Shown one piece after another: positions 11,309 through 25,600 of a stretch of 64,000 nt of DNA. A program made the position numbers and the translations under genes. The stretch's first letter is position 1, and every line of letters starts with the position of its first letter. The notes under the pieces were generated by a model. That model was given only the letters and a program-made list of their open reading frames with translations. It had not been told where the DNA came from and searched no databases. The stretch comes from Linnemannia hyalina (lineage: Eukaryota > Mortierellomycota > Mortierellomycetes > Mortierellales > Mortierellaceae): positions 558,001-622,000 of the forward strand of contig JAHRHY010000009.1 of the NCBI GenBank assembly GCA_019671135.1. Direction: 5' to 3'.

Positions 11309-14300
11309 ACGTCCTATCGCCCCCAATCGGCGACCCCCTCCTCTTAAACAACCCCACCCACAAAAAAATTTGCTTTCTTACCTTTGCAACACTTTTTTTT
11401 TTTCTTGGCGCCCCTGCCGCCGCAACAACACCCCCACTTTTCTCCCTCTTCTTTGGTCGACGATATTCGGTGGTGTTTACCTCCTCCATCTTCCTCCTCT
11501 TTCTCCCCTTGCTAAAGGGGACTGAAGACGATGGCAACCCTTCGAACCATCCTCCCAACTTGGGACCCCAGCTCTTTTTTTCTGCGCTTTTTTTTCCCCC
11601 CTTTTTCTTTTTCTCTTCTCGCTGACATTCAAAAAGTCAACGACAACTCCAAAAAAAGGCACTTCTTTGGATGGCCACTTGCCTCCTTCATACCCATTCC
11701 TCCTCTTGACTGAGTGCAGGATACTTGTAGATAGCTTCCTCTTATACCATCTAGTAGTTTAGCCATCTATCATCCAGCTGCAACAGCTGTAATTCATTAA
11801 ATATCTATGAAAATCAACTCTCGTCCGCCATCGTGTCTTTGTCCCTCGTCAATGTGGCCCCTGAAAAAAATGGTGCCAATTCTTAACAAAGAACATACAA
11901 TCTTCGCCATCGTCTCCATTTCTTGTTCTTTTCCTCTCATTGTCTCTTCCACTGCCATTTATTGTCTTTCTTACACTTCATATCAAAACTCTCCTTCTTC
12001 TCCTCCGCCCCCTAGAAACCAAGCAACAAACAGACATAACAACTCGCACACAAAAATCACCTCCGCGCAATACAAAAGAGAGCCAAGCCAACAAACAAAT
12101 AACAAGGGCGACCAGGCACAAGCAAAAGGAAGATGGAACGCTGTGTTTCGTCGTCTGCAATATTTGGGACCACCCCTTCTTTCCTTCCCTCCCTGTTTTC
12201 CCCAATGCAGGGCGACGACGAACACGTCTATCTTTTTCTTCCAGCAACAAACAAAAGACAAGTAAGAACGAGAAAAAGGCAGCATTGTATGCAGTCAAAT
12301 AGAGAAATGGATCCGTTCTTGACCATTCTTCTCCTTCCATGGTCCTTCTTGAGAGAACATACCTGGGCATGGTGTGCTTGCGGATTGAAGGGGGCGGGCG
12401 AGAGAGGGAGAGAGAGGAGGCTGCTGGACCACTACTTCTTCAGGAGACATGATAACATGGTATGATGTGTCCATTTTTTTTCTTTGTCTCAATTTCCTTT
12501 CACCATATCCTTGCTTTTGGTGCGTTCTTTCTTTGATTTTCGTGAAAATCACTATGTACCCCTTCCTTTCCCTTCGCTTCTGTTTTTTATCATCTCTCTT
12601 GTTCAATAGCAACCCTCGCTCATTTCACCCCCTTGCGGGTACATGAGCACGAACGACGAAAAGGAAAGGAGGGAAAGCCTGTTTCGTGCAATGATCGAAT
12701 GTTCTCTTATTGACTATGCACACCCTCTTTCGCCTACTTTTCTTATGTCTTGATCAGAGTTTTCTCTCGACAAATCCTCAGCACACCCCTTCTTTCTTTC
12801 TTTTCTTTTCCTCCGTCCTTGCTCCCCTCTCCACCTCCTCGTTTCGCTGTTATCTTCCTTGTATCTTTACACGCCTATCTATTTTTTCTTTCTTAGTCGT
12901 TTGTTGTTTGCGTATGCCCATTTTAGTGGCATGGGTGTTGGGTGGAAGATTGAAGGGGAGGGAGGAGGAGAAGAGGAAGGGAAGGAGGGCCGAGAGCCAT
13001 TCTCGTAGTTTCTCACACTCACAGACCCCACTGCCTGAACCATACCATGGGTCAGTAAGCACAACCTCAACCTCGACACCCCACCGAGTGTGTTCAAGAA
13101 CAGACATGAAAGAAAAGACAGTAATTCCTCGATCCAGGGGAGGAAGAAATTCTCCAAAAAAACGAACAAAAGGAATAGAAAAAGATAACGAGGAGGAGGA
13201 CGATGGTGTTGATATTATTACTATCAATGAGCGGTTAGATAGAGGGATAGATAGAGAGAGCGAAAAAGAGAAGAGAAGGAGGACCCATGTCCATGGGTGG
13301 ATGGAACAGGGCAACCTAGTTTGATTGCTGAAGTTTGTGCGTTATGCTTATGGCGTTGTTTGCGGTCATCATCCTGCATCATGATAACACAAGCAAAGTG
13401 GACATGGTGCTGCAACAGACGAACGGGGTCCCTATAGAGTAAAAGGATAAACAAACGCGACACGTCGCCTTGTCCTTCACTCTCTTCCACTCTACTCCGG
13501 TACACGAACCCTGACCCGGACCTTGCTTTTCACCCTGTGTGCTCTGTGCGAAAAAAAAATTAGGATTATCGAACCTGATTTTCCTGCATGTACGAAATCA
13601 ATCATCCAAGACACATCTTACGCACTCATCTAATATGGACGCACAAAATAACCAAAAAAAGACGAGGCACGGGGTCCACTTCTACAATTGACCGACTTTG
13701 CCCCTCTGCCCCATCAATCCGCCGGGCCGTAATTTTTCTTTGTCTAATTGATGATTGCTCTTCTGCCTCTGCCAAGAAGCGATAGCCCTGACCAACGAGG
13801 CCACCAACGGACCAACGGGATGCACTCTGACCGAGAACCCCCCACTCACCTACTCCCCCCAGCAAAAGAAATGAGGGACATTCTCGGCGAATTAGTGTTC
13901 CGCCCTAGATAGGCATGAATTGCATAAAACCCTCTTTCTGACTCTTCTTCGCTGGCAAACATCACGAACAGAAGGTTCTTTAATGTGTTGTCTGTTTTTT
14001 TCCACAGTAACGTCAATTGAGGAGAGGCAGCAGTTTGTCTTTGTCTCGCTGCCCCTGGACCCGGAGGTTTTACCCTCATAGGGTTAGCATGAAAGTAAAC
14101 ATGAGTGAGAGGAAGAGGAGCAATTAGTTTTTTTTTGGTTGTTGTCGACGTGGGACGAACGGTGTTGTAGAATCCCAGGGTCCTCTAGACAACAACAACA
14201 ACAACAAAAATGCTATCATCGAGCAGCAAATAATGGCAACATCAACAAACAATACACCATCGGGATGGGAAGTGAAGAGGAGACACTCAAGCGAGAATTG

Positions 14301-17300
14301 AGAGGGGTATGTGTAATAGCGAGGAAGAGCTCTTTTGTGAACCGATAGTATTGACTTGACATGGACTATGTGAGGGAAATAAAACACAAAGGGGGGAATG
14401 GCGTGGAATGAGGTCGAAAGAAAACAGGTCGTTAGTGGGTCTATGGCGAAGAACAAGAAGGGAGGAATAGTCAATCAATAGCTGTTGCTCTGTTGTGACT
14501 GAGAGGGAGTGTGCATGGCGACAAAGGCACGGCACACGGCAGGAAAGAACGGAAGCGAACAAATTGGCTGGTGCTCTGCGGCGATGCGATGCGATTACTA
14601 ACCCTCCCGGCTGATTTTCGATTCCGACCGACCAACCGACTGACTGACTGACTGACTGCGTAGTCAAAAAATAATCAGAATGGAACAACAAGATTTGTCA
14701 GACAAACGCGGTCCGCTTGGGTGCTGCTCACTCCTTTCTGACAAATACTCGAATTGCCTTATTTTGGGCGGGGATTGTTATTTGGCGATGGTGTTTGTCT
14801 ACGTGTCCGTTGCTACATTTGATTTCACTTTTTTTTTTGCCATTTGTTCTTTTGTTTCTTTCGGCTTCTGTGTAAGGGTCTACCGAGGAGAGCAGACCTG
14901 GCCAACCGACCGCGCCTCCCTTCAACTCCGTGAATAGCGAGAACGAGTCTACGTCAATTTTTTCTTTATTGGAGAACAAAAGAAAAGATATGGCGGGGAT
15001 TCAGCTCCGTCTCAATTTTTTCAATCTCGATATTTTTTTTATTTCGCGCTCGCTGCGGCGGTGCGGCCAGGGAGAGAGGGACAACAACAAAGAAGCAGAG
15101 AAGAAAGCAAGGAGGGAAAGGGGGCATGGTTTGGAAGGAAAGGTATGTTAAGCATGGTACTGTGGCTAGACTCTCTTCTTCTTTCCACAACGGTCAAAGA
15201 TAGCTCCTGTACTGTACTGTAGCTGATGAGGGTGAGGAAGGGAGAGATGGACGGGAGTGCAGACAGAACCCTGATAGATCTTCCCTCTCCCTCTTTCTCC
15301 TCTGTGTCTTCTCTCTGGGATCAATTGAATAATGCAAAAAAAAAAAAAAGATAGGAAGAAAACAAACAAACGATGCCATGCAACAAGAGAGAGTGTACGT
15401 ATGATGTCTCCCTGCCTGTTTGTATCTGTCCATCTGACTCCAACTTGACCCATCGACTGGGATGGACGGACTCACAAACAAAGCCAAGCATGCCTCGTGG
15501 CAAACGAAGGGTGCAGTATGTGCCCTTTGCGTCCCTTAGCGTGTTTTATGTGGTTGTCTATGTACAAGTGCGTTAACAAAGTTATTTTGAACACTCGTTT
15601 TTCTCCGCCACGCTTGTCAACACTCAACAGAGAGAGAAGAAGGGGAAAGCAAAAAAGGGCCTCATGGTACTTACTCATGGTGTGACACGCGCACACACAC
15701 ATGGGCAAGTCAAGCAAAGTAGGCACCCCAGAAACGAGCCAACAATTGTTCTCTATTGTTTCCGGCCTACCTCTTTTTCTTCTTTCATGCGATCGAAAAC
15801 AAAGTAACAAAACCCACATGCACACACCCCCGTAACACTCCAGCGCTCTAGAGAAGTTATCCCCCGAGAAGGAGTAAGCAAATTGAAGGAGTTGCTAAAT
15901 AGTGTTTGACATGATAAAGAGTCAGCCACACTTTCACACACACTCACTCCTTTCCTTTTACGCCTTTTGGTGAGCAATTGACCGTAAATAACAAAAGGCC
16001 GACGAAGAGAGTCAATGACACGAGGTGGACCGACACTCAAACAGCAGGGGGGGAGTGTGTCAATTTGAAGTGAGTAACGAAGAAACAAACGAGCGAGAAA
16101 AATGTTATTTTCATTATCGCCTTCATTGGCTTGGCGTGGCTTGGCTGGACTTGGTCTTGGCTTTGGCAAGTTATGCTATTCACCATTCCCTCCCTACCCC
16201 TAGACCTCGTGGACATTTCTCATTTGAACAAAAGAGGGGTACAAGGTCTATTTTTTGGACGACCATCAACAAGAATAAAAACACTTTTTTGATACATAAA
16301 AAAAGAGATTGAGAGAACCACGAATCGATCGGTCTTTGGAGTGGTACGAAGCATCAGATATATTGGGGTACGAAGAATGGACAACGACAATACAAAAATA
16401 CAAAAACCATTTTCAGCGTCGTCAAGCGAGCACACTTTACTAGAACTAGACAACGTCCTTTTTTTTTTCTTGCCAGTTGTCGTCTTCTTTTTCACGCCTA
16501 TTTGAACAACGGAGACTCGGTGTTTCCGGTGTGGAATGTGAAAAAGCAATTGTTTTTGAAGCGGCACCAATAGCTGAGAGGTAAAAACAAAAGTGAAAAA
16601 GGAAACCCGCGAGCGAGCGAAAAAAAGCCGGTCGAGATAGCAAAAGAAAGATATCATAAAAAAAAATATTCCCTTTTTTTGTCAACAATCGGAATATGGG
16701 TCCGCACCAGTGGTCATGCTTTTCTGCACCGAAGTTCTCGGTCGAGAACCAAAAAAGCAAGAGGGGCTGGTGGGAGAGAAGAAGGCGGGAGGATATTATT
16801 TTCAGAGGAGAGCAACGCTCTGTAGGGGTAAGTAAGAATATGTCGGATAGGAGAGCGGTGGTGAATCAATCCACTCAACAAGAACACTCCCCTCGGGGCT
16901 TGGGGGAGGGGGAATATTATGGCTCCGCCTTAAGTAGGGAGTCAAAAAAAACGTGGCGAACTCTATTTCTTGGTCCATTTTTCCCATCTCTTTCGGTCCC
17001 CACCTGAGTGAAGTAAGCGGCGTGATTGGTGTAAAAACATTTTTGGGCAAGTCGAAAAGTAGAAGAAAAAAGAAGACAGGAAGGAGTAAGCACGGCCCGG
17101 TGCTTTTGCCCTTTTTCTTTCTTTTTTTTTTTCATCAGCAGTGAGTCAGGGGCGAAGTAATGAAAAGATTCAGAAGTAGCAGGGGGGAGCAAATAAGTTG
17201 GGAGGGGTGAGAGTAGGGTTTGGACTTTTTGGAGTGAATCAAAACAACAGTACAGAAGGGGTAAATAAGAAGAGCCAACGAGGCAATTAAAATAAAGCGC

Positions 17301-17586
17301 TAGGCACTTGAACTTAGTTCGTTGTTGTTTTATCCCTCACCTTTCGCCTTTTTTGTCTTTATGCTGTTGACTATCTTGCAGTTGGCAACTCAAGTTGACT
17401 GTGCTCGGGAAGCTCTTTATTTGGTAAGGAGTTAATAGTTGACTTGATGGGTATGTCGTCTGTCAAGCGTAGTTGACAGGGTATCTTTGTCTGGTGTTTG
17501 CTCATTCGTATTATCATTATTATTATTGCGAGTGCGTGTGGGCACGATGGAGAGTAGAAGGGGGAGAACCAATATCAAAGATACTC
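11309..17586. other. Gene-poor spacer
   Basis: About 6.3 kb following the response regulator. It starts with a CT-rich probable 3' UTR and continues with homopolymer tracts, CT/GA-rich segments and scattered short open frames without domain motifs. I see no tRNA, repeat family or coding exon that I can defend. Confidence 0.55.
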
Positions 17587-19654
17587 CTAGACACCGGGAC
17601 GTGAGTGCTGAGGGATAGTGAGGGAGGGAGAACTGCCAGTCACTGGTGGTGTCAGAGGAACCGCGTTGGAAGTTGCTCCTGTGAAAAGATACCCTGATCC
17701 ATTATCCTGCGGCTGCGGTGGTGAAGAAATGGCGGTAGCACTCCCATCTGACTGGTACCCGGTCATGACGGGATACGCACCAGCACCAGCAGTGACAACG
17801 CTGGCCTCCGCCTTATGACTTTGAGTCCAGTCTGGTTGAGCCCCCACTACAGCTGCCTCTCCTGCTCTGTCTTCTGGTTTCTTTCCTGTAATGGACTCCT
17901 TGAATCCCAAGCAGCATGCCGCAATACATCCAAAGAACAAAGCAGGATACCGCCTCCTACTATCAACACTGCCACGACAATGATGATAATGATCGTAACC
18001 GGCAACTTGCCCGCAACAACCACCAGTGCTCCCGCCATCACCGCCACCACTACTTCCACTGCCACCACCAGTTCCACCCGTCGGGCGTGGGTAGGATCCT
18101 GTGTTAGTTGAGGAAGGGTCGGTTCCGAATCGTTGTGAAATAGACGCATTAGCTCCACCCTCAATTTCTGCAACCGTTGCTCCAGGGGTTAGGATCATCG
18201 AGAACTGGAGGTTGGTCTTGACATAGGATTCAGATTTCTGAATTAACAGGAGTGGCGGTGAGGTACTGGTGGTTGTTGTGGCGTTGGCGGTTCCGATGGC
18301 GACCATAGAGTCAAGCTTTTTGAGCGTTGTGGAGAAGGTGGTACTGGGTGCGAATGTTGAACTGGGTTTGGAAGTGTTCTTGAGAACTGCCAGTGAACTG
18401 AGTGTTGCGTCGTACTAATGCATCATGCACGAGAAAAGGGTTGACAAATTAATAAACGGGCGGAGTGAAAACACATGGTCGAGGAAGGAAAGGGAAAGAA
18501 GGATAAATAAGAAAGAGAGAGACTGAGGGAGAGGTGACGTTCTTGAGAGAATAAACATCCAATCTATTGGACGCGTCAAAAATACGTAAGTAATACAGCT
18601 CATTACTGCGGTAGAGAGCTGCCAACAGAACGCCGTCCTAGAAACAATGCCAATGCAGAGTGGAGAACAAAATGGAGGGTTAGATATATGTCCGCATGTG
18701 ATAGGGCGGGTGGAAATTAAGGGATGTGGAGAACAAAGGCCATGCTTACATTGTCTATGCTTCCCTTACAAGGGAAGAAATAATAATTAGGTGCATGATT
18801 TTTCACACGTTGCAAGTAGGGAGGAAGAGTGACACTTTACCATCACCCGTTTTCCAGTAGGGTTAAAAGTATTGTTGCCGCATCAATGGTACCAAAATGA
18901 ACCGTGTCGTCTCTAGTAGGAGAAGGGTTATCGGTAAGGGCTATGTTCAAGGTCTCGACGCCTGCGACGGTGGCATACCACAACGACAGCTTTTGAACCA
19001 ACATCTGTCCAAACGCCGGATTGAGGTCATTGTCGACCAGGACCCGGTGCCCTGACTCAAAGCTGGGTCTGCAACCTCCGCAGGGTCATAACGGAGGGCG
19101 GTGATGTACGCCGAGTACGGTTTGGTTGTATCATAGACATAATGGACCGCGACAAAGGTGACAACGCCTCGGCTATCGACCGCGCAGCCTGCAACGGTGG
19201 GGATTCCACTAGCAATGGATAGGGTAGGAAGAGAGGAAGGACCAGCTTGTGGCCAAGACACTTGAGGGGTTGGCATTAGGCTTGACCAGGACCATGTTCT
19301 TGGACCACCCACCGGCAATGGAGCCGCCGTAGCGGTCCGCGTTCACAATACCATAGAAAGTCGTCGCCGCGGGTCCGCAGGCTAGAGAGTAGGTGTTCTG
19401 GAGGGTGAAGCGTGGTTGATCTCTTGTGGTGCATGTGTATGTTGTATACTCCCGTAATAATGATGTAGGGGTGTTGGTGCCAACGTTTTTGAGAAACTGC
19501 ATTGCCAACTTAGCCTAGTTACCAATCTGTCCAAAGTAATACATCTCGTCGCCGCGGAAGAACCGTTTTCAGATCTCCGAATGTCAGGTAAGGCTAATGT
19601 GAACCAGCGGCGAAGCTCCGTAGAATACATTGGTGGAGAACAATCTATGAGCAC
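17587..19654 (-). pseudogene. Broken single-pass membrane protein gene with large extracellular part
   Basis: The protein can be followed across several exons but only with frame changes. Coding similarity runs from about 19654 (LRRWFTLALPD) through 19500-19260 (NADRYGGSIAGGWSKNMVLV), 19260-19060 (GCAVDSRGVVTFVAVHY), 19050-18843 (VETLNIALTDNPSPTRDDT), an exon near 18640-18540 (LLAALYRSNELYYLRIFDAS), and a last exon at 18417-17587. The last exon carries a Gly/Ser-rich stalk, a hydrophobic segment and a Pro/Ser-rich tail. Breaks seen: an in-frame TAG near 19520, frame changes near 19260 and 19050, and a pair of opposite frame changes around the membrane segment (18050-17920). It resembles a multicopy Mortierella-type surface protein family known to me only as hypothetical. 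It is either a decayed gene or one hit by assembly indels. Confidence 0.6.
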
Positions 19655-22600
19655 CTTTGGCCATATAAACGACAGTAAAAGAACAGAGGACTCTTGTTGT
19701 TGTCACCACACTTTCTCTGGTCGATGCACGTTTGACCTTTCCCTGGGAGAGAGGCACGTTTGAATTGACGTGCTCGTTAGTTCGATTGATTGTCCTTTGT
19801 CCTCGCATTGTTGGGATCCCTTTCGTTGTTTGCTTTTTCTCGACCAAGATGTGAATGGAATAGAGGAGAGAACGTCCCAGCCCAGTCTTTTTTTTGTGTC
19901 AACATCTCAGATGTTCCAACGATATCTTGGTCCACAACAACAAACAACAACCAATCAACAACCAACACCACTGTCATCGTGTGTGTGTGTGTATTTTTTT
20001 CTTGAGGCCTTTCCTTCCCAGCTTTGGATCTCTCCTTTTGTATGCATCAGAAAAAGAGAGGGGGAGAGGAGAAGGAGGAGAGAAAAGGAACGACAAAGCT
20101 CGCTCTTCGAAAGCGAGAGACAATTCACAGTTCATAGTAAATGTTTGTTGTTCTTTTATCTCGCCGATGTCAGACTGCAAGGAGTATGAAGAATAAGAAG
20201 AAAATGATCCACACAAACGCGCAATTCGGTATCCAAAAGAGAGGTAAAAAAAGGGAGGTGGTCGTCTCGCGAAGGTATGTTTGGTTATATCACTATCTGG
20301 CTGCATGAATGAACGAATTAAAGGCGAGGGGGAATCCTACCGAAGGAAGAAAGGAAGAGAAGTCAGTAGGGAAAAAAGGGAACGAAAAAAGGGGAGACAA
20401 AAACAAAAGAGATGTAATTTCTTGTGCAGCGATCCACAGTTGACCACATCAACACGTACGCAGTCTTAGCAGCGAAGGGGAGTGTGGTCCTTTGAATTTG
20501 ATATTGGTTCTTTTGAGAATCTGTATCCACACAAGTAGATTGTAACAAATGGGGGATATGAGGCATGTGCGTACTACATGGCTTGGAAGCGTGTCCTTCT
20601 TCCTTTTTATGTTCTTCTACTTTTTTATGCATTCCAGGAACAAATAGACGATAAGCAATAGCCCTTCATTCTACAGGACCCATTGACGGAGATTTATCCA
20701 AACCACAGATGTGCATAGTCAGAAGGAAGAAGGAGTGAGGAAATGTCTACCAAGCATTGGCACAGTACATGTACACGTAAATCATTCCATAGCTCCGGAC
20801 TTGCCTATTTGCTTCCTTGACATGCAGCTTGTTGAGTCCATACCCGACTCTCAGTGCTCCTTGAATTTGTGTCTAGACAAGGAGGGTAGGCAAGGCAACA
20901 TGACATGCATGCAACTATTGTTTTTGACTTCAGTCATTGATGTTTCTCGTTTCATTTTGCTTGTTTTGGTAGAAATGTACAATGAACAAAGTACAGGCAC
21001 CGCATCATGTAGCCTAGAGAACCGCCAAACAGCATTGACCGCGACCGGAGTGTTTTTTATATCCCTTTCTTCACTCTCGGATGCCTGTGATCGGACCAGA
21101 GACCAAAACAAAAAGCAACTCAATTCTGTTTGTTGCGATGGGAGCAAAAGCGGACTATCAATGTGCATTTGGCAGGTAGAGGAATAGATGCATGCCAGAG
21201 TTGAGTTCGAGACAAGGTGGTGGCAACATACATGGACAAAAAAGGGCTATTTTTGTTCCTCTTGCGCCCGGCCCTGTATCTCTTCTGTTGTTATTGTGAA
21301 TCGGCGCCCGATAGGAGGTTGGACCATTGCGATGTTTTTTTCTTGTTTCTGCTGCAAACGGAATACACCGTGCTCACATACCTCTCACCTTCTCGGACTG
21401 TTTTCTGTGAATGGCTTGCAAATATGCCATACATCGTTTTTTTTTCCTATCCGGATTGGGTTGACCCGTTGTGGTGTCAAAACACATGGCCATGGATAAA
21501 TGGATACACAGAGACACGTCTAATCGATCCTGTTGTCATCGCAAACAATTGCCCGGAGGTTTTTTTCGCCACGAATTTTTTTTTTTGACTTTCCCTCGAT
21601 ATGCCGGATTACGGAATTGTCTGTAGTAAACAAAAAGTGAAAGGGTGATCCGTGTGTTCCTCTCCCTCCGCCCTCTCCCTCCGCCCTCGTTCTCTGGTTC
21701 CAGATGTGTAATGATGTCCTTGTTGTTTCTCAATTGACGGATTGGTTGGGGTCACTTTGCCCATTTGAAGACTTTTATGTTTGTGAGAATCAAAAATGAT
21801 TACAGTGAAGGACGGAGGGACTCAATCGCTCCAGGCACCCTCCCCCTCGCGTTTCCTAACTGCAGTCCTGTCCTAGTCGCGTGCTCTTTCTTGTACTCAC
21901 CCTTCCTTCCTTCACCCTGTCCTTTCTAGACCTTTCTATCTCTTTCTTTTGGAAAGACACTCCTTGGGTCTCGCGGCACCTTGTGTCCCTTCACCTACTA
22001 ACAACTTTATCGGATCTGTTTGCTGTTACTTTCTTTTGTTGACTCCCTCGCCTTCTGTCGACTGCTCTCACACTCTTCAAATGGTTCCATTCCAGTCTTT
22101 TGTGTTCTAGTAACTTCTTTTCTTCTTTTTTCTTTTATTTGTGAAGCATAAACTCAAAATTAAAGTAAGGAAGGCCATTTTGCCACGTCGTGAGTGAGGC
22201 GAGTGAATGGTCCCAAACGTGTTCGCACCTCTTTAACATTGGGCGAAATGGGGGGTTAACTTCTCTTGTTCATGAACCATTGCTATTGAACGAACGGAAA
22301 GCCGTAGGGAGCTTGTCGCGAGAAAAGGTCGGGTGAGGGCTTATGGCTGCCAAAAGAACAAGATACGAAGTGCTCTCACACATTGTACCTCTTTTTTTGT
22401 GCCGTATATGGTGATCACCTCCGATTGAAAGGTGACTCCAGAAACCATTGAAAGTTACTTTTGTTTTCGAGCTTGACTAAATGGATACCATTATCAGCTC
22501 TCTCCTCCTATGTCTGTTATGGTTTGGCTTTGACGTGCTGGAAGGGATCCCCTGAGTGGGTTCGCTTGAGTCAGAAAGGACAGAAGTGGATAATTCACTC

Positions 22601-25600
22601 CCGCGATCATCCACGTCGCATTAACACTCAAAAGAGTAAAAAGAACGCACTAGCTTTCAAGGACGAAAAAAAGGGTATGAGGGAAAATGGGTACCGGCAT
22701 GAGTCCCTGCGTCCAGGTTTGCGTCTATGCTTTGTTTCTTCATCATGCATATGAAACATCCGGATGGCGCATTGAGTTTTTTTCTTGTTATCCTTCCAAA
22801 TGTTCAAAAAACACGCGACTATTCAAACTAAAATCCCATACAAGAGCAACCAGCAAGAAAAAAAGGAAAATGTGTTGTCTACTGGCCTTTCTGCTGGCAA
22901 TTGATCCCGGGGAGCTGGGTGCTACCCGAAGGCTTGCTTGGTTGTGTGTTATCCCAGGTGTCTCAGTGGATTCTAGATTACGAAACCTTTTTTCTTTCTT
23001 TTGTTTTCTTTCTATTGAGGTCGTCAAAAGTCGACAGCCTGCCCTACTTCTTACTTTTCTGAGTAAAAATATTTCGCCCCTTCTATTTTTCCATCTTGGC
23101 TCAATCGGGCTTTGTTGTTTTCTCTTTGTTAGAGCTAACACTGTGTTGGTGAGAAGGTGAGGAGGCGGTGCGATCGAAATAATTTTTTTTCGTCGCCATT
23201 CAACCTGTGCCATGCTTCTGTTTGCATTTATATTCGTCGATTGCGTTCATACCTTTCCCTATTTCTCCTCGGAGAGTGGACGATGGATCGCACGAAAGTT
23301 GTACCATGGGCTGAGGAACAAAATGAGAGGAACAATGGTCAAAGGAGCCACACAAAATATCAATTGACGGGAAGGACAAACGAAAAAAAAAAAAAAAAAA
23401 GAAAGCAATTAGACTGGTTTCAAAGCGACGGAGATTCCAGTAGCTCTGATTGGTTTGTCTCTCTGTCTCTCCCAACCCTTCCAATGGGGTTTTTCTATAG
23501 CACAGACTTCTCTTCCTTCTCTTCCTCTCCTCTTCTAACAACTCACCATTCCCTGACTGTGCCATTCTGTCTTGTTCGCTAATTATTTTTCCGCTCTATG
23601 CTAAATCGAGCGCACAATTGCCCTTATTCCTTTGGTCTTCAAGAAAAGAAAAAATGGCCCAACCGTTCGTGGACCAATCAAAAACCAGGGTGTGTCCTCG
23701 CTGACTCCTATTTCCCTGGCGCACGGCAATTTCAATTCCGCTCCCTGTCTCGTTCTTGTTCCTATGCTGAATGCTGCGTTTTGACTGGTGCCACTAGCAT
23801 TTCTAAGAGCAATTGTTTTTTTTTGTTGGTGTTGGTGTTGTCGTTGTTGTTGTTGTTGTTGTTGTTGTTGTTGGCGGTGGTGGTGTATAGATCAACCAGC
23901 TGAAAGAGGCGAAGGGAAGGGGTCTGTTCAAGACAATTGTAAATTAGCTGGGAGGAAGGAAAGGGGAAGAGGCAGGCAGGATGTGGATTGGTACCTTTCA
24001 ATGGTTCCCCATTTATTGCTTATTTTTTCCTGTTCACTAAACCCTTTTTTCTTGAATGCCATGCGCCTATAGGTTCTTTTTTAGTTTCATTGTGGTCTAG
24101 AAGTCAAAGCATGAGTACATGAAAGAATGAAAGTACTAGGGTTCAAGGGTTCGACTTACTTCAATTTTGCTAGTTTCCTGGAGAGACAGGGACGGGACTA
24201 CAATCACCTCTTCCTCACCCCCCTTTCATGCTCCTTCCCTTCAAGCGTCCAATGGATACCAAAGATACATTCGGCACCAATGGATGAAGGAAGAAAGGAA
24301 AGGAAAGGAAGAGGTAACCAAGCCTGGACGCATAAACTGTACCTCTCGCCCCCCTATTGTTTGTTTTGATATGTGCTGCATTTCCATGACAACATGCGAC
24401 CAAGAGCTACATATAAACAGTACAAACAAACATAGCTCTCTCCTCCTCCCTTATCCCAACCCTAATCCGTTCATTATCAATTAGAAATCTCAATTCTTAA
24501 CGATGGAGACCATGGGTTGCTCAATGCGACAGGTATGGTATGTACCTACCAATTTATAAGAAAAAAAGCAAGAGCAAGAGCATCATTCTGAAAGAACATT
24601 TTCATGCAAAAAAAAGAAAACGGAACAGCCAAAAGAAACTAAAGAAAAAACGGCCGGCCGATCGCAGGACGTCTAGATAGCAAAAAAATCAACAACTAAC
24701 AAACGGGTTATTCCATGTTCCATGAGTAACGCGCAAACGTGTCCTGTAACTGTTTGTGGACATATCAGGTACAAGGGACAAAGACAGGAATAACAGCCCG
24801 CATTATGGCCATGGGGTCGAAAATGTAAAAATAAATAGGACCCTGTTGGACGAGAGAGATGTCCAGCCAAGCCAGCCAGCCAACTAGACATTTGGCTTCC
24901 AGTAGAGGAAATGATATACACCAGTTGTCCAAGCGACTGCGACTGCTGGCACTGAAAACGAACGAACGCCCCTCCCTTTCTTGACGCAGTAAAAAGAGGT
25001 ATCAGCGGCATGTTAATTGTCTTGGCATTTCCTTTTGTCTAAAAGTCTTTGCCACCCGCAATCAATCGCTTACTCCCACCGCTCCAATGCGAAATGCGAG
25101 ACAGGGCGGAGATAGGCGGGCTAACGGACGGAGAGACGGCGTTGCAACACATTCCTGTTTATGCAAACGAAAAAAAAAAAAAAGAACTGCCCACTTTTGT
25201 TTGCCTGAAAAGGCTATTCTCTTCGAAGACGCCGTTATTGCCTTTTGTGGGGTCGAAAGTCTCCTTGTCAAACGAGCTGGTTGACCACTTTGAGGCATCG
25301 CTGTTTTAGGTAAGTGTCAAAGGAGCAATTGAAGGAAGGAGGGCTGAGATTCTTGGAGTTGGTGGTTGACACTAACTCGATTTGGTATTGGATTCTCTTT
25401 TTCTCTCAACCCAGTCGCTTTGGAGTTTAAACGGACTGATCTAGTACCTGACTTAACCCTTTTAGAAAGACCCTGACCCTTCCTCCCCTCAAAACTAACC
25501 CCAATTCAATCCCATATGGCCCCTCTGACTCCGTGTACCTTCTCTGGTGCTGCCACTTGTCAGGAACCCTATTATCACCATTATTGCAATTTTTCTGGGA

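Noticed and set aside
12710..13324. A 204-codon open frame on the plus strand
   Set aside because: Composition is driven by CT- then GA-rich DNA, there is no domain motif, and an equally long frame exists on the opposite strand.
20711..21187. A 158-codon open frame on the plus strand
   Set aside because: No signal peptide, domain or splice continuity, and the predicted protein has the mixed composition of random frames.
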